Source of the DNA: UBA1764 sp045616685
Lineage (GTDB): Bacteria; Bacillota; Clostridia; Peptostreptococcales; Anaerovoracaceae
DNA length: 64,000 nucleotides
Direction of reading: 5' to 3'
Assembly (NCBI GenBank): GCA_045616685.1
Contig: JAZLHF010000014.1
Location: forward strand, 25,125 to 89,124
Made by a program: the position numbers and the translations under genes. Shown here piece by piece: positions 32,437 through 40,416 of the stretch (positions are counted from its first letter, which is position 1; the number at the start of each line of letters is the position of its first letter). The notes under the pieces are model-generated. The model did no database searches, had not been told where the DNA came from, and worked only from the letters and a program-made list of their open reading frames with translations.

Positions 32437-34140
32437 TTATTTTTCGAACACAAAACCGTTTCTGTTAAAGGATGTTGTAATTAGATATTGTTTATCTTCT
32501 GTCCTTTCAAGTAAACTGTTCAAGACATGAGCGTTTAAGGATTCAACAGAATTGTTTTCATCCACGAAGTTAAATATCACACCGTTATCACGAACAATGA
32601 TTCGAACATGGTTAGGGCCAAACAAAAGAGCACATTCTGAACATACTTTCTTACCCGGATTTTTCTCATAGATTCTTTTGTATAGTTCTTCGATAAGCAA
32701 CTCAAGGTTATCAATTTCGTAACCGTGTTTGTCAAGTTCTGATTTGACCATATCTCTTACCTCGGCTATTGTTTCAACTGTTACATTGAAGTCGCAAGCC
32801 CAGGCTTCTTCACCTGTATCCTCAAGGTACAAAGGAAAGCCTTCCTTCCCATACTTTTTCAGAATAAACCAAACGAATAAAGCTATCACTAAAAACGAGC
32901 TTGCACTCATCCCAATTGATACTCCATCAAAGCCAATGACGAATGCCAATGGAATAGAGAGTACAAGCGGACAGAAGAAGTTATATAAAAATGCCATAAC
33001 AACACTTAATAAAGGTCTGTTCAAGCATACATATATTTGGTATGCAAAATATGTGATGCCAAAAGGAAGTGTTGAAATACAGAGTATTCTTGTCGCCCTA
33101 ATTGAAGCAGTAATAACCTCAGGGGTTGTTAATCCGTAGATTTTTGGAATATACGGGGCTGATATATACAAGCCCACCATCATAACAATGCAAATAATGC
33201 AAAGTGATTTTGTTGCCGTTGAAAGAATGTTTTTAATTCCGTAATTATTTTTCTCTCCGACATAACTAGAGCATATTCCCTGGCAGGAATCGAATGTACC
33301 TCCTGATACGAGAAACATTGTTAAAATGAGATTTACAACAGAGTAAGCCGAAATATAAACTTGCCCACAGGAAATTGCAATAATCTTGTTCATAATGATA
33401 TCTACCAAGGCAAGGAAAATATAATTCAGGGCGGTATTAATGCTGAGAACGCAAGATTTCTTCAATATTTCAAAATCCAATGACAAAGTGAAATGCACCA
33501 TACTTTTCTTTGTAAAGAAATGCAAAGCAAGTAGGATGCCGTTAGCAAGAACCGAAAGAAATGTTGCCAAACCTAAACCTGAAACACCAAGTGTTTTACA
33601 AAGCGCATATGATAAAAACACGTTTGTTAAAATGGATATCACGGTACCCAACATATACCAAAATGCGCCGCCTTCGGCAACCACCAAATAATATATAGTA
33701 TTTATTATAGGTATAATAAGAGCAAATGCAATTTGCCAATTGTAGTAGGCTGATGCGCTTTTAAGAAGTTCGCCGGTACATCCATAATAGTTTAGGAATG
33801 GCGTTTTAATTGCAAATAAAAACAATGCGCACAAAGAACCCACTATCGCAGACGAAACAGCGCTCGTTCCCGCAATCCTATAAGATCCTTCTTTGTCAAA
33901 TTTTCCGATGCTAATTCCATATAAAATACCACAGCCAGGAGGAAAAACAAATGAGAAAAAGTAAGCAATTGATGACAGTGGAGCTACAATTGATACTGCC
34001 GTCAATGCAACCTCCCCAAGCTGATTGCCTCCAAGAATGGCATCAACCATCGAGTTTATTGAGCTTGCACTCCATGCCAGCAAATTGAACAGCAGCATGC
34101 TATAGTATTTTTTGTTAATAAATGTTCCTTGCTTAAGCAT
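32437..34140 (-). CDS. MATE-family transporter fused to a C-terminal RsbW-like ATPase domain
   Basis: A protein of 567 residues. Residues 1 to about 440 form a 12-helix MATE exporter (LAWSASSINSMVDAILGG near the start). Residues about 445-567 resemble the HATPase_c_2/anti-sigma kinase fold (VETIAEVRDMVKSELDKHG, LELLIEELYKRIYEKN as a degenerate N box without the usual Asn, and VRDNGVIFNF as the ATP-binding DNG box). The fusion suggests export control or a signalling role by partner switching. A RsbU-type phosphatase gene lies 260 bases upstream. Substrate unknown. Confidence 0.85.
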   Translation of the reverse strand: MLKQGTFINKKYYSMLLFNLLAWSASSINSMVDAILGGNQLGEVALTAVSIVAPLSSIAYFFSFVFPPGCGILYGISIGKFDKEGSYRIAGTSAVSSAIVGSLCALFLFAIKTPFLNYYGCTGELLKSASAYYNWQIAFALIIPIINTIYYLVVAEGGAFWYMLGTVISILTNVFLSYALCKTLGVSGLGLATFLSVLANGILLALHFFTKKSMVHFTLSLDFEILKKSCVLSINTALNYIFLALVDIIMNKIIAISCGQVYISAYSVVNLILTMFLVSGGTFDSCQGICSSYVGEKNNYGIKNILSTATKSLCIICIVMMVGLYISAPYIPKIYGLTTPEVITASIRATRILCISTLPFGITYFAYQIYVCLNRPLLSVVMAFLYNFFCPLVLSIPLAFVIGFDGVSIGMSASSFLVIALFVWFILKKYGKEGFPLYLEDTGEEAWACDFNVTVETIAEVRDMVKSELDKHGYEIDNLELLIEELYKRIYEKNPGKKVCSECALLFGPNHVRIIVRDNGVIFNFVDENNSVESLNAHVLNSLLERTEDKQYLITTSFNRNGFVFEK

Positions 34141-34184
34141 ATTTACACCATCTATAGAAGTCTATTTCAAATATAATGCCCATA

Positions 34185-34193
34185 ATTATACCA
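34185..34193 (-). promoter_or_regulatory. Extended -10 promoter of the MATE-ATPase gene
   Basis: TGGTATAAT on the minus strand, about 45 bases ahead of the ATG at 34140. The rest of the gap to the tRNA remnant holds only a small AGGCA-TTT-TGCCT palindrome near 34216. Confidence 0.5.
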
Positions 34194-34292
34194 AATTGCG
34201 TAACAAATTACTACTCAGGCATTTTGCCTTGGCACTTACAGTATAGCGCATATTGCAAGGCTTTCAGAAATTTTGAATGAAGTGAAAAATCT

Positions 34293-34356
34293 CAGTTGGT
34301 AGCGTGCTTGCTTCGGGAGCAAGAGGCCATGGGTTCGAATCCCGCCACTCGGACCA
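34293..34356 (+). pseudogene. 3' fragment of tRNA-Pro (right boundary repeat)
   Basis: The last 64 bases of tRNA-Pro(CGG) without the 5' acceptor strand. There are two substitutions relative to the intact gene: one in the variable region, and one that turns the first T-stem G-C pair into A-C. It cannot fold into a full tRNA and lies at the far end of the array region, as expected for an attachment-site duplicate. Confidence 0.88.
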
Positions 34357-34361
34357 ATAAA

Positions 34362-34393
34362 AACCCCAGCAAATTTGCTGGGGTTCTACTTTT
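34362..34393. terminator. Intrinsic terminator
   Basis: The perfect palindrome AACCCCAGCAAATTTGCTGGGGTT with T-rich flank ends the minus-strand phosphatase gene. It may originally have terminated tRNA-Pro before the island separated them. Confidence 0.85.
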
Positions 34394-34401
34394 ATTATAC
34401 T

Positions 34402-35865
34402 TTATTCTGTTATCTTCATTCCCATGATGGTTATGTCGTCAAATTGATCGATTCCGCCAACAAATTCATCAATATCATTTTTAAGGAAGTCAAGCTGCTT
34501 TCCAACGTCAAGATCAGCACATTTTTCTAAGCAATCAAGCAACCTGTCATCTCCATAAAGTTCATTCTTTGCATTGTTTGCCTCTGTTACACCATCAGTA
34601 TAAAAGAACATTTCATCACCAACGGACAATTCAATTTGCTCTTCTCTGTATTTAAATCCGGCCATTCCAGCAAGAACAAATCCGCTTCTTTGAGATAAGA
34701 ATTGAGGGGTTTTTCCGTGACGCATTATTACAGGTGGGTTGTGTCCTGCGTTTACAAATGTAAGCACTGCTTTTTCAGTATCATAAACTCCGATCCAACA
34801 TGTAACAAATAATCCCGCGTCATTATTTTCGCAAAGTTGGTTATTTGCATTTATCATTGCCTGCTCTGGGGAAAGTCCAAGCTGCAACTGATTTTTAAGT
34901 ACGGTCTTAGATATTGTCATAAAGAGCGCAGCACCAACACCTTTGCCAGAAACATCTGCAATTACTACGCCAACATGTGTTTTATCAATTATAAAGTAAT
35001 CATAGAAGTCGCCACCAACTTCTTTTGCAGGATGATATACTGCTTGAAGGCTAATATTCTCATGGCCTGGAAACGCTGGAAGAAGGCATGGGAGCATGCT
35101 TGTTTGAATTTTTGTTGCAAGATCAAGTTCTGTTTCAATACGAGCTGACTTCTTAGATTTTTCAGCTTCAATCTCAATCATTTCTTTACCTCTTTGCGCA
35201 ACATAGCAGCATGCAACAACAATTGCAAAAAAGGCTACGCAACGAGGAAAAAATTCCTCTATCATAAGCTTCTTCACATAACTAACAATATCAAGCGGAA
35301 CAGAAGAAAGAAGTGTTCTAAGTTTTTGTCCAGCAAGTGCATTGAACTGTACATCAGATGTGAAATAGTACATATTAAGATTTCTTACGCCAATAAAGCC
35401 GTTTATTATGGCTGCAACTAAAAACATAATTGTCGTAAAAATTCCAATTTTTATTGTGTACTTTTTATCAAAATATCTTGTGCTGATAACAACTGGAATA
35501 ACCATTACCAACACAACATTGTGCCCTAATATTGCAGCAAGTATTGCGCATACAACAGTAAGATCGCCCATAAGCAGTCTTCTAAGCCAAGTTTTGTTAC
35601 CAACATATTTTGCATTAACACAAGTAATTGGAATTTCAACAAATAATGCAATAGCAACTGCCCAACGCATTAGCTTAACATCAACTGTGAATACATGAAG
35701 TTCATTTAATAGAAAGCCTATCAAAAGCAAACCAACAATAATAACCATAGAGGTTCCAACCATTACATTGGCTGTTATTTCGTTTGCCATAAAGCTATTG
35801 CCTTCGGCTATTGCTTGCTTGACAGCATCATTCATGCGCTCCTTTGCAGATTTTGAAGTTGGCAT
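34402..35865 (-). CDS. Membrane PP2C/SpoIIE-type serine phosphatase (RsbU-like)
   Basis: A protein of 487 residues. The N-terminal half has about six hydrophobic helices (residues 30-225). A short linker helix (IEIEAEKSKKSARIETELDLATKIQ) leads to a SpoIIE/RsbU phosphatase domain at about 250-487. Metal-binding motifs are visible in EVGGDFYDYF, VIADVSGKGVGAALFM, AGHNPP and the final DDITIMGMKI. Such proteins dephosphorylate STAS-type anti-anti-sigma factors. No STAS protein is in the window, but the neighbouring MATE gene carries a RsbW-like kinase domain. Confidence 0.9.
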   Translation of the reverse strand: MPTSKSAKERMNDAVKQAIAEGNSFMANEITANVMVGTSMVIIVGLLLIGFLLNELHVFTVDVKLMRWAVAIALFVEIPITCVNAKYVGNKTWLRRLLMGDLTVVCAILAAILGHNVVLVMVIPVVISTRYFDKKYTIKIGIFTTIMFLVAAIINGFIGVRNLNMYYFTSDVQFNALAGQKLRTLLSSVPLDIVSYVKKLMIEEFFPRCVAFFAIVVACCYVAQRGKEMIEIEAEKSKKSARIETELDLATKIQTSMLPCLLPAFPGHENISLQAVYHPAKEVGGDFYDYFIIDKTHVGVVIADVSGKGVGAALFMTISKTVLKNQLQLGLSPEQAMINANNQLCENNDAGLFVTCWIGVYDTEKAVLTFVNAGHNPPVIMRHGKTPQFLSQRSGFVLAGMAGFKYREEQIELSVGDEMFFYTDGVTEANNAKNELYGDDRLLDCLEKCADLDVGKQLDFLKNDIDEFVGGIDQFDDITIMGMKITE

Positions 35866-35985
35866 AATACTTACTCCTTTTTCGCTTGATTTGATATTAT
35901 ATTATAGAAATTCACTATTAATAGCCTACTTTAACAAGTCTTCTTAACTTTATATCATTGAACTGTTCATAATAATTCTCCCCGC

Positions 35986-37158
35986 TTATTTCTGCGCGAA
36001 GTTGTGATCAATATCCATTACTGTGATGAATTTTGGATCGAATTCTTTCATACGATCTTGAAATATCTTGTGAAGTTCATCGTCGCTATATGGACAATCA
36101 AATTCTTTAACAATATCGTACACAATGTTTGTATGCGTAGGGCCACTTACCGCACGAACATCGTGAAAGTTTGTAACGCCCTCGATGTCTCGAACAATTT
36201 CTTCAAGATATTCTTTTGCTCTAAATACGACCGGATCTTTTGTATCAACTGGATCCATATGGATTGTTAAAAGAACACCAAGTTCTTTGTACACTTGGTA
36301 TTCGAGGTTATCAATCTTGTCATGGATTTCGAAAATATCATTTTCCCCGTCAACTTCGATGTGAAGACTTGCGAATAATCTTCCTGGACCGTAGTCGTGG
36401 ACGATAAGATCGTGGATGCCTAAAGAGTAATCATCAGCCATGACGATTCTTTCAATTTCGTTTACCAATTCAGAATCTGGAGCCTGTCCTAAAATTGGGG
36501 CAATAGTTTCTTTAATCAAACCAATCCCGCTCCAAATGATAAAGAGTGCAACAACAATACCAACAGGACCATCAATATTGATGTTAGCAAACTTTCCAAT
36601 TATAACTGAAAGCAAAACTGCTGATGTAGAAATTACATCATTACGAGAATCTGCTGCAGTTGCAAGAAGAGAATCAGAATCGATAATCTTTCCAATACTA
36701 ACATTGAAGTTTGTCTGCCAAAGTTTAATAGCGATTGCAACAACTAATACGATAATTGTTAAAATGCTAAATTCAAGTGGTTCTGGGTGAATAGTTTTTT
36801 CAATAGAGGTCTTAAGTAAACTTAAACCAATTGCAAGAACCATTACAGACACGACTAATCCAGTAAGATACTCTGTTCTACCATGTCCATATGGATGCTG
36901 TTTGTCCGGCTTTCTTCCTGCAAGCTTAAATCCTATTAGTGTAATCAGCGATCCACTAGCATCAGCGAGGTTGTTAATACCATCGGAGAGGATAGCAATA
37001 CTGTTAAAAATGACTCCGGCCCCTATTTTGAAAATACAAAGGATAACATTTGAGATGATACCCACAACCCCTGCTACCGAGCCATAATTTTCCCTAACTT
37101 TTGGATTTTTTGTGTCTTCGCTATTTTTTACGAATTTTTTAATAATAAAGTTCTTCAT
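35986..37158 (-). CDS. Cation diffusion facilitator (CDF) metal exporter
   Basis: A protein of 390 residues with six helices and a long cytoplasmic C-terminal domain. CDF metal sites are seen as SDGINNLADASGS (helix 2), HPYGHGRTEYL, and AADSRNDVIST (helix 5). The C-terminal domain (HDLIVHDYGPGRLFASLHIEVDG, about 230-390) is longer than in the smallest CDFs. It likely exports Zn, Fe, Mn or Co. No ribosome site precedes the ATG, and a TATAAT ends only nine bases upstream, so a leaderless mRNA is possible. Confidence 0.9.
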   Translation of the reverse strand: MKNFIIKKFVKNSEDTKNPKVRENYGSVAGVVGIISNVILCIFKIGAGVIFNSIAILSDGINNLADASGSLITLIGFKLAGRKPDKQHPYGHGRTEYLTGLVVSVMVLAIGLSLLKTSIEKTIHPEPLEFSILTIIVLVVAIAIKLWQTNFNVSIGKIIDSDSLLATAADSRNDVISTSAVLLSVIIGKFANINIDGPVGIVVALFIIWSGIGLIKETIAPILGQAPDSELVNEIERIVMADDYSLGIHDLIVHDYGPGRLFASLHIEVDGENDIFEIHDKIDNLEYQVYKELGVLLTIHMDPVDTKDPVVFRAKEYLEEIVRDIEGVTNFHDVRAVSGPTHTNIVYDIVKEFDCPYSDDELHKIFQDRMKEFDPKFITVMDIDHNFAQK

Positions 37159-37244
37159 AACGTCTAAATTATACTACATGTTGTACATTTTTTCACTTTT
37201 TCTACTAGTTTACAAAAATTTTCACAATCTTTTCTTTCTACATA

Positions 37245-37253
37245 TGGTATAAT
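37245..37253 (+). promoter_or_regulatory. Extended -10 promoter of the etf operon
   Basis: TGGTATAAT about 55 bases ahead of the etfB start codon. It has the same form as the promoters of dnaA and gyrB. Confidence 0.5.
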
Positions 37254-37307
37254 AATTGTGCATAACTATATGCTAATTAACTAAAGATTAATTTTTAGGA
37301 GGGAAAA

Positions 37308-38108
37308 ATGAACATCTTAGTATGCGCAAAGCAGGTTCCAGATACGACCGAAATTAAGATCGATCCTGTAACCAATACCCTTATTCGTGACGGCGTTCCA
37401 TCAATTCTTAATCCATATGATGGATATGCTCTTGAAGCAGCTGCACGTCTTAAGGATGCAGACCCAGAAACAAAAATTGTTGTTATGACAATGGGTCCAG
37501 AAGCAGCAAAGGCTGTTTCTAAAGAATGCCTCGCTATCGCAGCAGACAAGGCTTACCTCGTAAGTGGTAGATCTTTCGCTGGCTCCGATACACTGGCAAC
37601 ATCTTATATTCTTTACAATGCTGTAAAGAAGATTGAAGAAGCAGAAGGAAAGTTTGATTTCATTTTCTGCGGCAAACAGGCTATCGATGGAGATACAGCT
37701 CAGGTTGGTCCAGAAATGGCAGAATGGCTCGGATATGGCCAGATTACAAATGGTCTTGAATGCGAAATGAAGGATGGAAAACTTGAAGTCCTCAAAGAAG
37801 GTTCTGACGGTAACGTAGTTCTTTCAATCGCAGCTCCAGCAGTAGTTACATTCACAAAACCAAGCTTTGATCCAAGATTCCCAACCATCAAGAGAAAGAT
37901 GGCTGCTAACAAGGCTGTTATCGATGTACTCGGCGATGATTTCGCAGATTACGATAAGAGCAAGATTGGTCTTAAGGGTTCCCCAACTTTCGTAAGAAAG
38001 TCATTTACACCTCCAGTAGCAGCTGGCGGAGAAATCCTCAAGGCAGAAACACCAGAAGATACAGTTAAGTTGCTCGTTGACAAGCTCAGCGCAGCACACG
38101 TTCTTTAA
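37308..38108 (+). CDS. etfB: Electron transfer flavoprotein, beta subunit
   Basis: A protein of 266 residues that forms the EtfAB heterodimer. It carries electrons to or from acyl-CoA dehydrogenases and, in anaerobes, can bifurcate electrons from NADH. Typical motifs are ILVCAKQVPDT at the start, NPYDGYALEAA, FIFCGKQAIDGDTAQVGPEMAEWLG and the terminal domain with KPSFDPRFPTIKRKMAANKA. GGAGGG precedes the ATG. It leads etfB-etfA-acyl-CoA dehydrogenase. Whether it bifurcates cannot be decided by eye. Confidence 0.95.
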   Translation: MNILVCAKQVPDTTEIKIDPVTNTLIRDGVPSILNPYDGYALEAAARLKDADPETKIVVMTMGPEAAKAVSKECLAIAADKAYLVSGRSFAGSDTLATSYILYNAVKKIEEAEGKFDFIFCGKQAIDGDTAQVGPEMAEWLGYGQITNGLECEMKDGKLEVLKEGSDGNVVLSIAAPAVVTFTKPSFDPRFPTIKRKMAANKAVIDVLGDDFADYDKSKIGLKGSPTFVRKSFTPPVAAGGEILKAETPEDTVKLLVDKLSAAHVL

Positions 38109-38123
38109 TAAGGAGGCGCAATT

Positions 38124-39128
38124 ATGGATCCTAAGACAAAAGATTTATGGGTATTCGTAGAAACTAAAGAAGACGGCTCCGCACGTAACGTTGGTATCGA
38201 ACTTCTTAACCCAGGTAAGGAACTCGCTGCAGCTCAGGGCGGAAAGCTCGTTGCAGTAGTTATTGGTAATAATGTTCAGGCTGCAGTTGACGAAGCTAAT
38301 GCACACGGTGCAGATCAGATTATCGTTATTGAAGGCCCAGAATATGAATTCTTCTCAACAGACGCTTATGCAAATGCTCTTTATGAAGCAGTAACAAAGT
38401 ATGGCCCAACAGCATTACTCATTGGTGCTTCTGTAAACGGCAGAGACTTTGCTCCACGTGTAAGCGCAAGACTTCAGACAGGTCTTACAGCTGACTGTAC
38501 ATCACTTGCAATTGATGAAGAAACAGGTTGCGTAGCATGGACACGTCCAGCATTCGGTGGTAACCTCATGGCTACAATTCTTTGCAAAGAAGCAAGACCT
38601 CAGCTCGGTACTGTACGTCCTGGCGTATTCAAGAAGTCAGAACCAGAAGCTCCACATGCTGAAATCATCAAAGAAGATATCCATGTTGCAGCTGCTGACA
38701 TTAGAACAGAACTCGTTAGAAAGATTGAAGAAGGTGCTGAAGAAATTGTTGACCTCGAAGGCGCAGACATCATCATTTCTGGCGGTCGTGGTGTAGGTGG
38801 ACCAGAAGGATTCGCACCTCTCCAGGAACTCTGCGATTTACTCGGTGCTACACTTGGTTGCTCCAGAGCAGCAGTAGATGCTGGCTGGATATCACACGCA
38901 CACCAGGTAGGACAGACAGGTAAGACTGTTGCTCCTAAGCTCTACGTAGCTTGCGGTATTTCCGGTGCTATCCAGCACAGAGCTGGTATGGCAGGTTCAG
39001 ACGTTATCGTAGCAATCAACAAGGATGCTGATGCTCCTATCTTCGAAGTTGCTACATACGGTATCGTTGGCGATCTCAAGGAAATCGTTCCACTCCTCAC
39101 AGCTGAAATTAAAAAGCTTAAAGCATAG
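38124..39128 (+). CDS. etfA: Electron transfer flavoprotein, alpha subunit
   Basis: FAD-binding partner of EtfB, 334 residues. The C-terminal FAD domain is clear: SGGRGVGGPEGFAPLQELC, GCSRAAVDAGWISHAHQVGQTGKTVAPKLYVACGISGAIQH and VATYGIVGDLKEIVP. It has no N-terminal ferredoxin domain, unlike some long EtfA proteins. It starts 15 bases after etfB with an AAGGAGG site. Confidence 0.95.
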   Translation: MDPKTKDLWVFVETKEDGSARNVGIELLNPGKELAAAQGGKLVAVVIGNNVQAAVDEANAHGADQIIVIEGPEYEFFSTDAYANALYEAVTKYGPTALLIGASVNGRDFAPRVSARLQTGLTADCTSLAIDEETGCVAWTRPAFGGNLMATILCKEARPQLGTVRPGVFKKSEPEAPHAEIIKEDIHVAAADIRTELVRKIEEGAEEIVDLEGADIIISGGRGVGGPEGFAPLQELCDLLGATLGCSRAAVDAGWISHAHQVGQTGKTVAPKLYVACGISGAIQHRAGMAGSDVIVAINKDADAPIFEVATYGIVGDLKEIVPLLTAEIKKLKA

Positions 39129-39136
39129 TTAATTTT

Positions 39137-39168
39137 GCCGGAGCTTTGATAACGCTCTGGGCTCCGGC
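39137..39168 (+). terminator. Hairpin between etfA and the acyl-CoA dehydrogenase gene
   Basis: GCCGGAGC and GCTCCGGC form an 8-bp stem over a 16-base loop, followed by TTTATTG. The weak U-run suggests partial termination or an mRNA stability barrier rather than a full stop. Confidence 0.5.
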
Positions 39169-39203
39169 TTTATTGTGGATAGTATTATTTTTAGGAGGAT
39201 ACT

Positions 39204-40343
39204 ATGGATTTTAGAAATGACGAAATGCATGAAGAGTTATTAGCAGTTTATAAGGACTTTGCTGAAAACGCTGTTGCTCCAATCGCTGCAGAACTCGACG
39301 AACAGGAAAGATTCCCAGAAGAACTTCTTCCTACAATGGCAGAAATGGGTCTTATGGGCATTCCATTCCCAGAAGAATACGGCGGAACAGGTATGGATGA
39401 ACTCTCATACGTACAGTGCGTAGAAGAAATCTCCAAGAAGTGCGCTTCTACAGGCGTTACACTTTCTGCTCACACATCACTTGGTGCATGGCCAATTTAC
39501 CACTTTGGTACAGAAGAACAGAAGAAGAAATATCTCCCAGACCTCTGCTCTGGTAAGAAGCTTGGTGCATTCGGTTTAACAGAAGCTGGCGCTGGTACAG
39601 ATGCTGCTGGTCAGAAAACTGTTGCTGAAGATAAGGGCGACTATTATCTCCTCAATGGTTCCAAGATGTTCATTACAAATGCAGCTTATGCTGATATCTT
39701 CATTGTAATGGCTATGACAGACAAGTCACAGGGAACAAAGGGTATCTCCGCATTTATCCTTGAAAAGGGTATGCCAGGATTCTCAATTGGTAAGAAAGAA
39801 CATAAGATGGGTATTCGCGGATCTAACACATGCGAACTTATCTTTGAAGATGTTAAGGTTCCAAAGGAAAATCTCTTAGGACCTTTAGGCAAGGGCTTCG
39901 CAGTTGCTATGACAACACTTGACGGCGGCCGTATCGGTATCGCTGCACAGGCTCTTGGTATTGCTGAAGGCGCAATCGATGTAACAATCGAATACGTAAA
40001 GCAGAGAGTTCAGTTCGGTAAGCCAATCGCTGCTTTCCAGAACACACAGTTCGAACTTGCTCAGATGAAGGCTAACACAGACGCTGCAAAGTGGATGGTA
40101 TACAGAGCAGCTAATGCAGTTGACAACGGTGAACCTTATTCACAGCTTGCTGCAGAAGCTAAACTCTTCGCTTCCAGAAATGCTAGTGATGTAACACGTC
40201 GTTGCTTACAGCTCTACGGTGGCTATGGCTACACAAGAGAATACCCAATCGAAAGAATGATGAGAGATGCTAAGATTACAGAAATCTATGAAGGCACATC
40301 AGAAGTTCAGATGATGGTTGTTGGTGGCGCACTTGTAAGATAG
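39204..40343 (+). CDS. Acyl-CoA dehydrogenase (butyryl-CoA dehydrogenase-like)
   Basis: FAD enzyme of 379 residues in the short-chain acyl-CoA dehydrogenase family. GLTEAGAGTDA and the FAD/substrate segment ending in GNT-like GSNTCELIFEDVKVP are present. The catalytic Glu is E363 in IYEGTSEVQ, the position used by short-chain enzymes. AGGAGG precedes the ATG. Linked to etfBA, it likely works as an enoyl-CoA reductase with EtfAB in fermentation. No thl, hbd or crt genes are nearby, so its substrate (crotonyl-, acrylyl- or another enoyl-CoA) is open. Confidence 0.94.
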   Translation: MDFRNDEMHEELLAVYKDFAENAVAPIAAELDEQERFPEELLPTMAEMGLMGIPFPEEYGGTGMDELSYVQCVEEISKKCASTGVTLSAHTSLGAWPIYHFGTEEQKKKYLPDLCSGKKLGAFGLTEAGAGTDAAGQKTVAEDKGDYYLLNGSKMFITNAAYADIFIVMAMTDKSQGTKGISAFILEKGMPGFSIGKKEHKMGIRGSNTCELIFEDVKVPKENLLGPLGKGFAVAMTTLDGGRIGIAAQALGIAEGAIDVTIEYVKQRVQFGKPIAAFQNTQFELAQMKANTDAAKWMVYRAANAVDNGEPYSQLAAEAKLFASRNASDVTRRCLQLYGGYGYTREYPIERMMRDAKITEIYEGTSEVQMMVVGGALVR

Positions 40344-40375
40344 TACTTCCCTCTCTTACATATATACCAAAATCA

Positions 40376-40408
40376 AAAACCCGGTTCGATAAGAACCGGG
40401 TTTTCTAT
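40376..40408. terminator. Bidirectional intrinsic terminator
   Basis: The stem AAAACCCGGTTC/GAACCGGGTTTT with loop GATAA lies between the acyl-CoA dehydrogenase and AEC transporter genes. Confidence 0.85.
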
Positions 40409-40416
40409 TGCTTTTC

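Larger units (their letters stand above)
26621..34357 (+). mobile_element. tRNA-Pro-bounded genomic island without a recognisable integrase
   Basis: A segment of about 7.7 kb between an intact tRNA-Pro and a direct repeat of that tRNA's last 64 bases (26621-26684 against 34293-34356, 62 of 64 identical). An intact tRNA at one edge and a 3' fragment at the other is the classic att-site signature of integration at a tRNA gene. The cargo is nine tandem six-helix membrane proteins, a truncated tenth copy and a convergent MATE-ATPase fusion. No integrase, recombinase or transposase lies inside, so it is a decayed or helper-dependent element, or the repeat arose otherwise. The endpoints are read directly; mobility is inferred. 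Confidence 0.55.

Noticed and set aside
26685..34292. Hidden integrase or transposase in the island
   Set aside because: All substantial frames are accounted for by the array and the MATE gene; no Tyr- or Ser-recombinase or DDE motif was found on either strand.
34293..34356. A second functional tRNA-Pro
   Set aside because: The 5' acceptor strand and part of the D arm are missing and one T-stem pair is broken; it is a 3' fragment.
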